DNA from: an uncultured Bacteroidales bacterium | GTDB taxonomy: Bacteria > Bacteroidota > Bacteroidia > Bacteroidales > Bacteroidaceae | Reading direction: 5' to 3' | Length of the DNA stretch: 64,000 bases | NCBI GenBank assembly: GCA_902801325.1 | Contig: CADCHQ010000009.1 | Span: forward strand, 1-64,000 | Part shown: positions 52,001-61,600 of the stretch, piece after piece | Layout of the letters: every line of letters starts with the position of its first letter | Numbering within the stretch: position 1 is the stretch's first letter | Notes under the pieces: generated by a model | The model's input: only the letters and a program-made list of their open reading frames with translations | Database searches by the model: none | What the model was told of the DNA's origin: nothing | Translations under genes and position numbers: made by a program

Positions 52001-53830
52001 ACCGACGTCTTCAAGAATGTGAAGAGAGCAACGGCTACGCTTTATGTTCCTCAAGGATGCAGAGACCTGTATGCAAATGCTCCCGAATGGAAGGAGTTTG
52101 GCACTATCAAGGAAATGCGTGCTAACAAGACTCCCGACTTTGCAGAACTGGCAGAAAACACGAACTTCTATGTGTACAACATCGGTCAGTTGCGCAGCAT
52201 CATGCAAGGCGAGGCATACGGAACACAGGCTGTGGTGGGACTCAACGGTTTTGTCTATCAACTGCGTCGCACCAAGAGCATGCCTGAGAACACCTATTAT
52301 CTCTATTCCGAGAATGCAGGCGGCAATAAGGTTCTCTTCCGCACAAACTCTGACTCGGAAGTAGGCAAAGGCACAAAGGCTTGCTTCGCCGATGGTTCTG
52401 TATCGGCCAAGGCCTACTGGACAGTTAAACCCGTAGAAGGCTTGAAGAACGTCTATACCTTCCAAGTTCCAGAAAACGATGCTGAATACGTTGAAGGCGA
52501 ATACCTTGGCACAGACTTATACCACGCAACGGAATACACCTATGGCACAACCTACGGACTCTATTACGACATTCGTTACGACAACAACTCACAGGGTTGC
52601 CAGTGGGCATTTATCAGCGTCGATGAAGTAAAGGCTGCAAAGGAATTCTTCGACTTGACAGAACAACTCAAGGAACTTCTGATTGTGGCAGATGCGAAGG
52701 GCATTGAGGATGCGAAAGAGCATGCAGTATATGACGACTTTAATAGCACGGAAGAGCAAATCGAGGAAGCCATCCAGTCATTGCGTGGCAAACTCCACTA
52801 TATCGAGTTCATGGACACTCGAGCACGCACACTAGCCGTGAACACATGGGACGAAGACGAGGACGACGAACTCAGTCTCGAAGAGGCTGCCGCCGTTAAG
52901 TCCGTTGGCACAGTATTCCGCACGGCATCAGGCATAAAGTGCTTCGACGAACTGCGCTACTTCACTGGTCTAACAAAACTCGAAAACGAAGCCTTCCGCG
53001 GATGCTCTTCACTCATCTCCATCTACATTCCTTCCGGCGTTTCGGAAATTGGCGAGAAGGCCTTCTACAGCAATTCTGCACTGAAGTATATGGCTGTGCT
53101 GAACGAGAATGGCGTAGTAGAAGCCAGCACCGCAAACCTGCCCAGCGGTTTGAACATATTTGTTCCTAAATCGAAGATGGAAGCTTATGCTGCCAACGAG
53201 ACTTGGGCTGGATGCACGGTTAAGGAATACACAGGTATCCCAACCGTAAACGTAGAGCCTGCCGAAAGACAGTATGGACGCTCCAATCCTAAGTTTACCT
53301 TCGACGTAACAGGCGCTCCCATCAACGGAGAACCCGAGATGACCTCCGAGGCAGTTGCAGCATCTCCTATTGGTGATTATGAGGTAGTTGCCGAGGCTGG
53401 CACTATCACCACTCCCGGACTGGTTCTTGTCAATGGTGTTCTCACAGTTCAGCGTGCTCCGCTCACCCTGACGGCAAGATCGTATAGCAGGAACATTGGT
53501 GAAGAGAATCCCGAATTCAAGTTCACGAACAGTTCGCTACGCAATCGTGAGAAGATTGACGACGTGCTGACCGTGCAACCTACCATCGAATGCGACGCTA
53601 CCATCGACAGCCCAGGCGGAGAGTACGAGATTCGCATCTCAGGCGCTCAGGCCGACAACTACGAGATTGAGTATGTAAATGGTAAGTTGACCGTTATCGA
53701 TCCTGTGGGTGTACGCGGTATTGATGCCGACAGCAAGGAGAAGAGCCTATATGACCTGGCTGGACGCAAGGTGAATGTTCCCAAGAAGGGCCTCTATATC
53801 GTTGACAAGCGCAAGCAAATCATTAAATAA
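49097..53830 (+). CDS. Streptopain-like C10 cysteine protease with EF-hand/leucine-rich modules
   Basis: 1577 residues. Signal peptide (ILALLGATMTITLSAAP), a propeptide of the Spi type, then a C10 catalytic domain with Cys175 (VTGCVATAMAQ) and His325 (EDGGHAFVCDGY), plus NWGWGGSSDGYY. Three roughly 400-residue modules follow. Each starts with a Ca-binding-like acidic segment (FDANGDGIFSFGEAA near 405, YDIDGNGEISHSEAS near 851, WDEDEDDELSLEEAA near 1251), then BspA-type LRR. The first two also carry an LRR-distal domain with YYLYNVG and FRTN. Two MBG-type domains precede the end, which finishes YDLAGRKVNVPKKGLYIV, a tail common on Prevotella surface proteins. It is a large secreted protease, probably attached to the surface. 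Confidence 0.9.
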   Translation: MIRLKRVILALLGATMTITLSAAPVTREQAKKNAVDFLKNVKGSRTLASVQNRQKLGPRRAKATSTDTDLYYVFNRGNNEGYVIVSGDDQTLPIIGYTEEGEFDYAKLPDNMRHWLDMREQELLALSTEMGSGPRYALSTHDKIAPMVTTKWNQGAPFNDECPMYFTLGRSVTGCVATAMAQVLYFQRAKSVIEVQADIPGYTCWTAHETYGNLQVEGIEAGSPIDWDNMIDSYGSSATAKQKKAVAQLMHYCGVSVKMDYTNKSSGAQSGEVPGAFQKYFGYGSQTKIVYQSNYNEEAWDKLLYNELAQGRPFYLSGYNEDGGHAFVCDGYDGNYCYHINWGWGGSSDGYYMMSKLNPGSQGIGGSSGGYSEGEAAVIGCEPENYSEKAMPIANATVKRLCIAHFDANGDGIFSFGEAAAVKDIGDVFKGQTTITAFEELYNFTSLETLSDDAFNGCLKLANVKLPKAMKHIGKRAFANCRVLKTFKLSDVLETIGDSAFANCRVLPNLQIPSGITRIEDNTFENCLAFTEVELPIGIKHIGKEAFKGCTKLATVTVKSVKPQEITLGSDVFADIDLSAATLNTLQGTRAYFAQADQWKEFGNLYEERTLSQGKYAQLEENKDYYLYNVGTGYYMTKGEAWSTQAIVDDTNTPMRFQFKHPTSMGEGVYYLSSNDTGSDKKILFRTNTDGNVGNGVNACFVDGTLSAKCYWKVALVEGTDNVYTLQIPSNGTGYNAAQYLGVDLGHASNAASPTYGAYSDIVYADHPQNCQWMLVAYDAAEMARFNKAQVLKNLLTIGKTKRAEMSMEQAVYDNLESSVEDIDKACRKLRKKLNFINFNDEVVREVAVTHYDIDGNGEISHSEASSLDGFGTEFQGKTIIDGSDLKYFTKATYMTGNGFKSCVRLKNVVLPENITDIYYRVFMSCTSLESISIEKNVSYIGDEAFYGCTKLNEVRIAVENPNHIQLGTDVFKNVKRATATLYVPQGCRDLYANAPEWKEFGTIKEMRANKTPDFAELAENTNFYVYNIGQLRSIMQGEAYGTQAVVGLNGFVYQLRRTKSMPENTYYLYSENAGGNKVLFRTNSDSEVGKGTKACFADGSVSAKAYWTVKPVEGLKNVYTFQVPENDAEYVEGEYLGTDLYHATEYTYGTTYGLYYDIRYDNNSQGCQWAFISVDEVKAAKEFFDLTEQLKELLIVADAKGIEDAKEHAVYDDFNSTEEQIEEAIQSLRGKLHYIEFMDTRARTLAVNTWDEDEDDELSLEEAAAVKSVGTVFRTASGIKCFDELRYFTGLTKLENEAFRGCSSLISIYIPSGVSEIGEKAFYSNSALKYMAVLNENGVVEASTANLPSGLNIFVPKSKMEAYAANETWAGCTVKEYTGIPTVNVEPAERQYGRSNPKFTFDVTGAPINGEPEMTSEAVAASPIGDYEVVAEAGTITTPGLVLVNGVLTVQRAPLTLTARSYSRNIGEENPEFKFTNSSLRNREKIDDVLTVQPTIECDATIDSPGGEYEIRISGAQADNYEIEYVNGKLTVIDPVGVRGIDADSKEKSLYDLAGRKVNVPKKGLYIVDKRKQIIK

Positions 53831-53844
53831 TTCATATCCTAACT

Positions 53845-53880
53845 GCCCCGGACAGCGTTATGTTGTTCGGGGCTATTTTT
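53845..53880 (+). terminator. Terminator after the C10 protease gene
   Basis: GCCCCGGA and TTCGGGGC form an 8-bp stem with one G-U, followed by TATTTTT. The next gene starts seven bases later, so its own promoter would have to overlap this region or read-through is used. Confidence 0.75.
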
Positions 53881-53887
53881 ACGCCTT

Positions 53888-56296
53888 ATGAAACAAAAAC
53901 TCCTCACCCTGCTCCTGTCATTCCTCGCTTTTCAAAGCACGAATGCACAAGTTGGCTTTGGTCAATCGCAACCATTCAATGGCGAGTGGCTCTTTAGTTT
54001 AACGGACAATGCCGATTACAAGAAGCCGAAGTACAACGATTCCGCATGGCGACAGCTCAATCTCCCTCACGACTGGAGTATTGAAGGGGAAGCCTCGCAA
54101 AAGTGGGCAAGCTGTACGGGATATTTGCCTGCAGGCATTGCATGGTATCGCAAACATTTCACACTTAACGATGCTGGGGAGAAGACATACATCTATTTTG
54201 AGGGGATTTACAATCGGAGTGAAGTGTACCTAAACGGGCATCTGCTTGGAAAACGGCCTAATGGTTATGTTTCCTTTATGTACGACATGACGCCTCATCT
54301 TCGCAAGGGAGACAACGTGCTTGCAATCCGCGTGGACCATAGTCGATATGCCGACTCACGCTGGTACACGGGTTCGGGAATCTATCGTGATGTTTGGCTC
54401 ATCCGTGCGCCAAAGACTCACCTTTCGCAATGGGGTACGGCTTATCGACTGAAGCAACTAAACGGAGACGGAAGTGCTGAAGTGGAAGTCGACGTTGCGG
54501 TTGATAATGTTAAACCGAACAACACCATTCACGTCTCCATCTTCGACGCATCGAACAAGCTTGTTGCCGAGAAGACAACTACGGCTCTAGCTAAGCAAAC
54601 CCTTTCGCTCACCATTCCAAATGCACAACTGTGGAGTCTCGAATCACCTTACCTTTACACGCTGAAAGTCAACCTGTCGGACTTCGATTCCACACAGATT
54701 GCCGTTGGCCTTCGCACACTACAGTTCGACCCAAATCACGGATTCTATCTTAACGGGAAGAACATGAAGGTGAAGGGTGTCTGCCTCCACCACGACGCAG
54801 GTGTGCTTGGTGCAGCAGTTCCTCGTGAAGTGTGGGTTCGCAAGGTGAAGGAACTGAAAAGCATGGGTGCAAACGCCATTCGCATGAGTCACAATCCGCA
54901 AGCGCCTATGCTCTACGACATTTGCGACAAGGAGGGAATGCTGGTGATGGACGAAGCGAGCGACGAATGGGAATTTCCCAAACGCAAGTGGGTGGAAGGC
55001 TGGAATCAAGGCAAACCCGCGTTCGACGGCACTTACGACTTCTTCGAGGAGTGGATTGACAAGGACGTAGCCGATATGGTTCGCAGAGACAGAAATCATC
55101 CTTCGGTATTCCTCTGGAGTGTGGGCAATGAGGTGGACTATCCCAACGACCCATACTCTCATCCCATTCTCGACGGAGGAAATGCCGCAATCAACCAACC
55201 CATGTTTGGCGGATATAAGCCTGATGCGCCTAACGCCGAACGCATTGGAAAGATAGCAAAGAGGCTGGCAACCGTCATCCGTTCCATCGACACCTCTCGC
55301 CCTGTTACGGGTGCACTTGCCGGCGTGGTAATGTCGAACCAGACGGAATATCCTGAGGCAGTGGACGTAGTAGGATACAACTACACAGAAAATCGCTACG
55401 ACACCGACCATCAGCAGTATCCCAATCGCATCATCTATGGAAGCGAAACGGGAGTAGGATACGATTCATGGAAGGCTGTTCGCGACAAGGAACACATCTT
55501 TGGACAATTCATCTGGACGGGTACTGACTACCTGGGTGAATCAGGGCGTTGGCCTTCGAGAGGACTCAATACAGGCCTGCTCGACTTTGCCTCATTCCGC
55601 AAGCCAAGAGGATGGTTCCGTGCTGCACTATGGAGTGACGAACCGGTTACTTACATCGGGACTTATCCACTCATGCAACCGCGTAACGGAAGACGAGGAA
55701 ACAATCGCGGAAGGAATATGCTATCTGCCGAGGCGCAGGACGACTGGCAGGAGCTACCCGCCCAGTTTGGAAACGACCTTCCTCGTCGCGTAGTATGCTA
55801 CACCAATGCTCCGCAAGCCCGTCTCCTGCTCAACGGCAAGGTCGTAGGTGAGTTGAAGCAGCAGAACGATACGGTAGGCATCATCTATTGGGATATTCCG
55901 TTCCAAGCCGGAACGCTGCGTGCCGAAGGTTGCGATATGGCAGGCAACGTGCTGTCCCACTACGAGATACATACCACAGGAGAAGCCTCAGCACTTCGCA
56001 TCACCAATCTCCTGCCGGAAGACGACGGCGAGGTGCTGCAACTCCTAATTGAAGTGGTGGACGAAAAAGGACATCGAGTGAAATCCTCTTCTGCAGAAAT
56101 CATTTGCGAGGTTACGGGCCCTGGCGGGTTCTTAGGTTTTGAGGATAGCAACAATGCCAACATGGGCAATCATCGGACCAATAAACTGAAAGCATTCCGA
56201 GGCCAACTGGTGGCTTATGTTAGGCGAACTGCAGGGAGTCCCCTCACCATCAAGTTCTCGTCCCCAGGCCTTCCCAGCGAAAGCCTTAGGCCTTAG
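53888..56296 (+). CDS. Glycoside hydrolase family 2 (beta-galactosidase-like)
   Basis: 802 residues with a signal peptide (LLLSFLAFQSTNAQ). The sugar-binding domain has NGEWLFSLTDNADY, LPHDWSIEG and YFEGIYNRSEVYLNGHLLGKRPNGY. The TIM barrel has the acid/base Glu415 in WSVGNEVDYP and the nucleophile Glu520 in YGSETGVGYDSW. The C-terminal DUF4982 and Ig-like domains follow. It hydrolyses terminal beta-linked sugars in the periplasm or at the surface. No SusC/SusD pair is adjacent. The last residues (SLRP) and the TAG stop lie in the first unit of a 22-bp repeat array. Confidence 0.93.
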   Translation: MKQKLLTLLLSFLAFQSTNAQVGFGQSQPFNGEWLFSLTDNADYKKPKYNDSAWRQLNLPHDWSIEGEASQKWASCTGYLPAGIAWYRKHFTLNDAGEKTYIYFEGIYNRSEVYLNGHLLGKRPNGYVSFMYDMTPHLRKGDNVLAIRVDHSRYADSRWYTGSGIYRDVWLIRAPKTHLSQWGTAYRLKQLNGDGSAEVEVDVAVDNVKPNNTIHVSIFDASNKLVAEKTTTALAKQTLSLTIPNAQLWSLESPYLYTLKVNLSDFDSTQIAVGLRTLQFDPNHGFYLNGKNMKVKGVCLHHDAGVLGAAVPREVWVRKVKELKSMGANAIRMSHNPQAPMLYDICDKEGMLVMDEASDEWEFPKRKWVEGWNQGKPAFDGTYDFFEEWIDKDVADMVRRDRNHPSVFLWSVGNEVDYPNDPYSHPILDGGNAAINQPMFGGYKPDAPNAERIGKIAKRLATVIRSIDTSRPVTGALAGVVMSNQTEYPEAVDVVGYNYTENRYDTDHQQYPNRIIYGSETGVGYDSWKAVRDKEHIFGQFIWTGTDYLGESGRWPSRGLNTGLLDFASFRKPRGWFRAALWSDEPVTYIGTYPLMQPRNGRRGNNRGRNMLSAEAQDDWQELPAQFGNDLPRRVVCYTNAPQARLLLNGKVVGELKQQNDTVGIIYWDIPFQAGTLRAEGCDMAGNVLSHYEIHTTGEASALRITNLLPEDDGEVLQLLIEVVDEKGHRVKSSSAEIICEVTGPGGFLGFEDSNNANMGNHRTNKLKAFRGQLVAYVRRTAGSPLTIKFSSPGLPSESLRP

Positions 56297-56392
56297 CGCG
56301 GAGGGCCTTAGGTCTTCTTTCCGAAGGCCTTAGGTTCAAAGCACATCGAACATAGGTTCAAAGTACATCGAATATAGGTTCAAATCAAGAGC
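56283..56392. repeat. 22-bp-period repeat array overlapping the GH2 stop
   Basis: Five units in exact 22-bp register start at 56283, 56305, 56327, 56349 and 56371. The first three carry GCCTTAGG, the last two aayATAGGTTCAAA with CATCG at the end. They share the TAGGTTC/TAGG core with the rho-distal array. The first unit contains the TAG stop of the GH2 gene. Confidence 0.8.
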
Positions 56393-56459
56393 ACCTAAAC
56401 TCGACAACATTTAGACAAAAATTCGTAAATCGTTAGACAATAAAACAAGTAAAATCGAA

Positions 56460-58025
56460 ATGGCACGAATAGCAATCAGTCTCTCCGGTGGCGGATTCCG
56501 AGCCGCCGCTTTCCATCTTGGAACTCTCTCATACCTCAATCATCTCACCACGAAGGACGGCACTCCCCTACTCCAACATGTCCGCGCCGTATCCACAATC
56601 TCTGGCGGAACATTGACGGGACTGTGGTTCATCCTTGGGCAATGCCGAGGGTGGAGTAATGAGGAGACCTTGCGCAGGCTCTACGACCTGCTCATGAAAG
56701 GCGACATCATAGGAAGAGCGAGTCGGGAGTTCCTGTGCGGGAAGAATAAGAATCACTCGCTCATACGTGAGATGGTGAAGATTTATGACGAAGACATCTT
56801 CGAAGGTGCAACTTTGGGCGATTTGATGCAACATATCGGAGAAATCCCCATCGACGATTTTTCGGCCAACGCCACAGAATTTACCAATGCCACAGCCTTC
56901 CGCTTTCAGGTTGGGGAAAGCCAAAAGACAGAACAGGGCGGGACCTCGCAAGGAGTTATTGGAAATGCCTTCTACAAGATACCCCGACAAATAGCCTCAC
57001 AAATCCGACTGGCAGAGGTCTTTGCCGCATCATCTTGTTTCCCAGGCGGCTTTGAAGCACTCATCTATCCTCGCGACTTTATGCTTAACGGAAACCCCGA
57101 GAACAAGGAGTATCTCGAAAAAGCGAAGTCCCTTGCCCTAATGGACGGCGGAGTTGTCGACAATCAAGGAATAGAACCCATCAACCTGCTTCGCAAGCGT
57201 CGCGACATCGACCTCTTCATCATCTCCGATGCAGGGCGTGGTGACGATGAAGGTTACAACTATGAGGAGACAAATACACTTTCGTGGCTCACCATCCGCA
57301 AGGTCAACATCGCGCTCAACCTCATCGTCCTCTTTGTGGCTCAGTTTCTGCTGTGGGTTCCCCGAGGATTCTGGTTCGGTTTCTTCCTCAGCCTCACCAT
57401 CCTGTTCGCTATTATCCGACTCGCCAGCAGCATAGCCTCTCGCGTCTTCATCAAGAGAAAAGCCAAAGAAGTCCCCTTCTCCTTCCAATGGAAAGGACTG
57501 CTCACCATCCCCTTCTCCAAGTACATCGACCTCATCTGGTCACGTGCCACATCGATGTATACCTTGAGTGACAAAGTCTTTATGAGACACATCCGTTCGC
57601 TGAATTATGCCACCATCTACGAAGACGAGCGTTGGCAGAACCGCAGAATCATGAACGCCCTCTATGAACTGGGGACAGGCCAGAACTGGGGCAAGCACCT
57701 GACGGAAGATGAGGAAGTACTGATGGGACCGAGCGAAGCCATTCTCCGCAACTCGGACCTGGCAACCAGCATGGGCACTACACTATGGTGGAGTGACGAA
57801 GACCGACAGCAAGGAAAGCCCGAAGCCTTGATTGCCGCAGGACAATATAACATCTGCTGGAATCTGCTCGAGTTCATCTATCGTCTCAGACGCGACAACA
57901 CCAACCTGAGTCCCGAGGCTCACATCATCACGGAATTACAAGAAAAACTCGAAGCCGACTGGCAACGCTTCAAGGACAATCCCCTGTGGATGCTCGATGA
58001 ATTAAAGACTACAGACACAGTGTAA
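56460..58025 (+). CDS. Patatin-like phospholipase
   Basis: 521 residues. The oxyanion loop GGGFRAAAFHLGTLSYL (residues 10-26), nucleophile Ser48 in STISGGT and Asp229 in MDGGVVDNQG form the Ser-Asp dyad of the patatin family. The Ser motif is the SGG variant of GxSxG. Around residues 285-325 two membrane helices (ALNLIVLFVAQFLLWVP and FFLSLTILFAIIRLA) tether it to the membrane, and the C-terminal 190 residues are soluble and helical. It probably hydrolyses membrane lipids. No signal peptide, so it is cytoplasmic facing. It is a single gene. Confidence 0.88.
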   Translation: MARIAISLSGGGFRAAAFHLGTLSYLNHLTTKDGTPLLQHVRAVSTISGGTLTGLWFILGQCRGWSNEETLRRLYDLLMKGDIIGRASREFLCGKNKNHSLIREMVKIYDEDIFEGATLGDLMQHIGEIPIDDFSANATEFTNATAFRFQVGESQKTEQGGTSQGVIGNAFYKIPRQIASQIRLAEVFAASSCFPGGFEALIYPRDFMLNGNPENKEYLEKAKSLALMDGGVVDNQGIEPINLLRKRRDIDLFIISDAGRGDDEGYNYEETNTLSWLTIRKVNIALNLIVLFVAQFLLWVPRGFWFGFFLSLTILFAIIRLASSIASRVFIKRKAKEVPFSFQWKGLLTIPFSKYIDLIWSRATSMYTLSDKVFMRHIRSLNYATIYEDERWQNRRIMNALYELGTGQNWGKHLTEDEEVLMGPSEAILRNSDLATSMGTTLWWSDEDRQQGKPEALIAAGQYNICWNLLEFIYRLRRDNTNLSPEAHIITELQEKLEADWQRFKDNPLWMLDELKTTDTV

Positions 58026-58109
58026 AAACTCAATCCGTGTAGGAAATAAATATTCCTGCACCCACACTCAAAGCTAAAACCACCCGTAAAATCACATCGA
58101 AAGAGGCAA

Positions 58110-58194
58110 CATCCCTCACATCTTTCACGCATTCCTCACGCTTGCAGCAACGATAAATAATCGCCTAGAGAGGAAGTGAAGGGTGTGAGGGATG
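58110..58194. repeat. Long stem-loop after the patatin gene
   Basis: CATCCCTCACATCTTTCAC (58110-58128) pairs with GTGAAGGGTGTGAGGGATG (58176-58194) over 19 bp with two G-U pairs. TTCCTC (58132-58137) and GAGGAA (58170-58175) extend it after a three-base bulge. The remaining part of the 460-bp gap (58195-58440) is AT-rich with repeated ATTACC/GGTAAT motifs and nothing else recognised. Confidence 0.65.
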
Positions 58195-58444
58195 ACATTT
58201 GTATTACCAAAGCGTTTGCAATTATTTGCAACTGACGGAGTAATTGCTATTACCACCCATTACCGAACAGAGGTAATCAGTTTACACATAGAGGTAAAAT
58301 AATTACCCCTAGAATGTAAGTATCCCGAAAGCACATCTTATCAAACAATTGCCTATTTCTAGAAATAATTGCCATATTGTAAGAATATACATACATATTG
58401 TTAAAATATTTAAGAAATAGTTATTTCTTTTTATAACTTTTTAA

Positions 58445-58452
58445 TATATTTG
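58445..58452 (+). promoter_or_regulatory. -7 element for the small gene and BspA-like gene
   Basis: TATATTTG, 31 bases before the 65-codon gene, matches TAnnTTTG. The -33 region is AT-rich without a clear box. Confidence 0.4.
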
Positions 58453-58483
58453 TTCGCAAAAGTATATAAAAACCAATTCCAAT

Positions 58484-58681
58484 ATGAAAACACGAAGCTA
58501 CACAAGGCCTGTGTGCCAAATTTTGAGAGTTAGGATTGAGCAACCACTTGCTTTATCTGGTGAGATAGACGAAGGCGGCACCATAGGAGGTGGAGGAAAT
58601 GCTGGAGACAATGGCAATCCACCTATGGATGCGCCAGGGTTTAACAGCAATTGGTCAGAAATCTGGGATAATAACGAATAA
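58484..58681 (+). CDS. 65-residue hypothetical protein upstream of the BspA-like gene
   Basis: Short protein with a basic start (MKTRSYTRPVCQILRVRIEQ), then PLALSGEIDE, a Gly/Asn-rich stretch (GGTIGGGGNAGDNGNPP) and an acidic, Trp-containing end (NWSEIWDNNE). It has no signal peptide or membrane helix. A K-x-x-Y-x-x-P start followed by a Gly-rich middle is common among small Prevotella proteins of unknown role. It ends 12 bases before the BspA-like gene, so the two are co-transcribed. It may be a chaperone or leader for the large surface protein, which is only a guess. Confidence 0.65.
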   Translation: MKTRSYTRPVCQILRVRIEQPLALSGEIDEGGTIGGGGNAGDNGNPPMDAPGFNSNWSEIWDNNE

Positions 58682-58693
58682 AACAAATATACT

Positions 58694-61600
58694 ATGAAAA
58701 GTAAACGACTTATTTGGGCTTCCTTGCTCACAGCAATAGGCCTAATTATGCCAACAAGTCTCTTTGCCGACTCATTCACCGATGAGAATGGTAACGTGAT
58801 TAACTACGAATTCTACGAAGAAGACAACGAGACTTGGATTACAGGACTCGCCAGCGTTAGCGAGGACGCGGAGAAGGCAGGGCATCTTGTTATTCCTTCC
58901 ACTTATCAGGACACGAATGGCAATACTCACGCTATTAATGCGATTGGTTGGAGTGCCTTTAATGGAAACACAAATGTGTACACTGTTGAAATCGCAGATG
59001 ATGTCTGTGCCATCAGTGGCTATGCTTTTCAGGGATGTACATCTCTAACAAGCATAACCCTTGGACGCTATATGGATTGTATTTACAATAATGCATTCCA
59101 AGGGTGTACAGCCTTAACAGACATCTACTGCAACGCCATCTATCCACCTACCCTTGGAGAAGATGTGTTTAGTGGCTGTGAAACGCTGTTAAGCGGAGGA
59201 ACGCTCCATGTGCCCGAAGGCTATGCAGATGCATATGCTTCAAGTGCGTGGAACCAAATAAGCAATATTGTTGCAGATTTGCCACTTCCCAGCACCCCTA
59301 TCGATAGGTTCAGGGTAAACGGTATGCTCTTCAAGATACTCACACAAAATACTGTGCAAGTCGGATCAGGCATAACACCTGCTATTCCCTTTGACGCCGA
59401 AGGCTCTGTAACAATTCCAAACACAGTTAACTATAGCGGCAAGACTTATACAGTAACGGAAATTGGAGCGTATGCATTCGCAGAATTAGGTGTGAACGCC
59501 CTGCAAATCCACATTCCGTCTACCATCACTACCATCGGAAATTATGCATTCAATTGGAGTTATATAACAGACATCTATTGCGATGCCACGACACCACCAA
59601 CACTTGGAAATAACATTGTCGACAGTGAATACTCCAGAAACATTACTCTCCACGTCAGTGATGAAGATGCTTATGCAGATTCCGAATGGGGACTGTATTT
59701 CTCCTTCCCCATTTATGTCGATGGTATCCCATACAAGATTCTTAGAGCCGAGGACGGCTATTTCTATGCTCAAATCGGTACGGGCTCAAGTCCCGTGCTC
59801 CCCAGCAACTTTACGGGAGCATTCCGAATTCCACGTACTGTGGAAATTCCGGCAAGCAGGGTTAATATTATATCAGGAGGAGAAGAACCGATTCTCAATG
59901 CTCCACGAAGCGGCCATTTCAAGATGACACGTCCCGACAAACTTGGCAAGATAGAAGGAAGCGTAAGCACATTAAAGAAGAAGATAGATGCAAGAATCAA
60001 GGAGAAGAAAGAAAACAAGTCTGCCAAGACGAAAGGCCTGGCGATAGACCGTTTCTATAAAGTAAAAGCCAATACCCGTAGCGTTGATGACGAAGAAACC
60101 ATCACGTTCACTGTTATTGCAGTTGGTACAAGAGCCTTCTATGGCCTTACCGGTTTGACCAAGGTGACACTGGCCAACAGCATCGAGGGTATTGGTTATG
60201 AAGCATTTGCTGGATGCGAGAATCTGGCAGAAGTATATAGTTTGGCTGACAATCCGCCAGCTCTAAATGTAGAGTATAATGAAGGAGAAGGCGGTCCCAA
60301 AAAGGCACCCAAGAAAGAAAAGGGAGATGAAGATACAACTCCCTTCGACGGCATTTCCGATAACTGTGTACTCTATGTACCTGAAGGAAGCATAGACAAC
60401 TATGATTATTATGGATGGGGACAGTTCTTTACATCGATTGAGGAAGTAGAGGAAATAGAAGACCCAGAAGTTGGCGACATCATCAAAGTCGCTTTGACAG
60501 ATGATCTTAAGCTTAGATGCATCATCACTAGTATTGAAGATGGTTATCGCACCATTAGCCTAGGTACAGGTAACTATGAAAAGATTGCTATTGATACAAC
60601 CTACGTAGGTGCACTAAACATCCCTGCCACGTTTACATACAGCGGTGCAACCTATACCGTCACAGGTATTGCACCGTACGCCTTCGTTCGCAGTCGTATC
60701 ACATCAATTGACCTCCCCGAAACTGTAATGAGCTTTGGAGAAGCAGCTTTCGGAGATTGTTATTCACTATCTGAGGTTACGGGTGCAGAGAACCTAATTA
60801 ATATTAACAACTATGCTTTTTCGGGTTGTTCAGAACTTACTTCTATCTTCATCCCAAAGAGTGTGACTTCAATAGGCGACTTCGTATTCCAAGGTTGTAC
60901 GAAACTAAGAGAAGTCATCATGGAAGAAAGGCCCAAGCAGGATATGTCTGGCTTGACCCAACAGACCCATGATGGATGGACAAGTGACAATCATGACCAC
61001 CCTAGTATTTCATCCCACACATGGACAATTGATGTTAATGCAGGCGACGTACTATCTATTGACTATACAGTGAGTAGCGAGTCTAATTACGATTGGCTTA
61101 ATGTAACCATCAATGGTACTGAGGTAATAACAGCAAGTGGGGAACAATCGTCCGTATATGCTCAAACCATCAATGAGTCAGGTACGGTTGTCGTCGTAGC
61201 ATCGTATTCAAAGGACAGTTCTGCTTCTAGCGGAGAAGACCGAGCTATAATTAATAATATAGGTATAAACATGGTCGATGGCAGTGGCCTATTCTTGGGA
61301 AGCAATAATGGCTATGCACTCTTTAGCGATTGTCCATTGGATAGCGTTTTCATTGGACGTGACATCAACTATCAGTCTGGTGGAGGAAAAGGTGATCCCG
61401 TTTCACCATTCTCTTACAACACCTCATTACGCAGTGTAGTCTTCACAAGCCATGAGACACAAATCACGCCATATGAATTCGCTGGTTGCCAAAATCTGCA
61501 ACACATTGTTCTTGGTGAAGGGATAACTTCTATAGGCGACTATGCTTTCAGGGATTGTTACAATCTGCAAACCATCCAATGTTTGGCAGAGACGCCTCCC

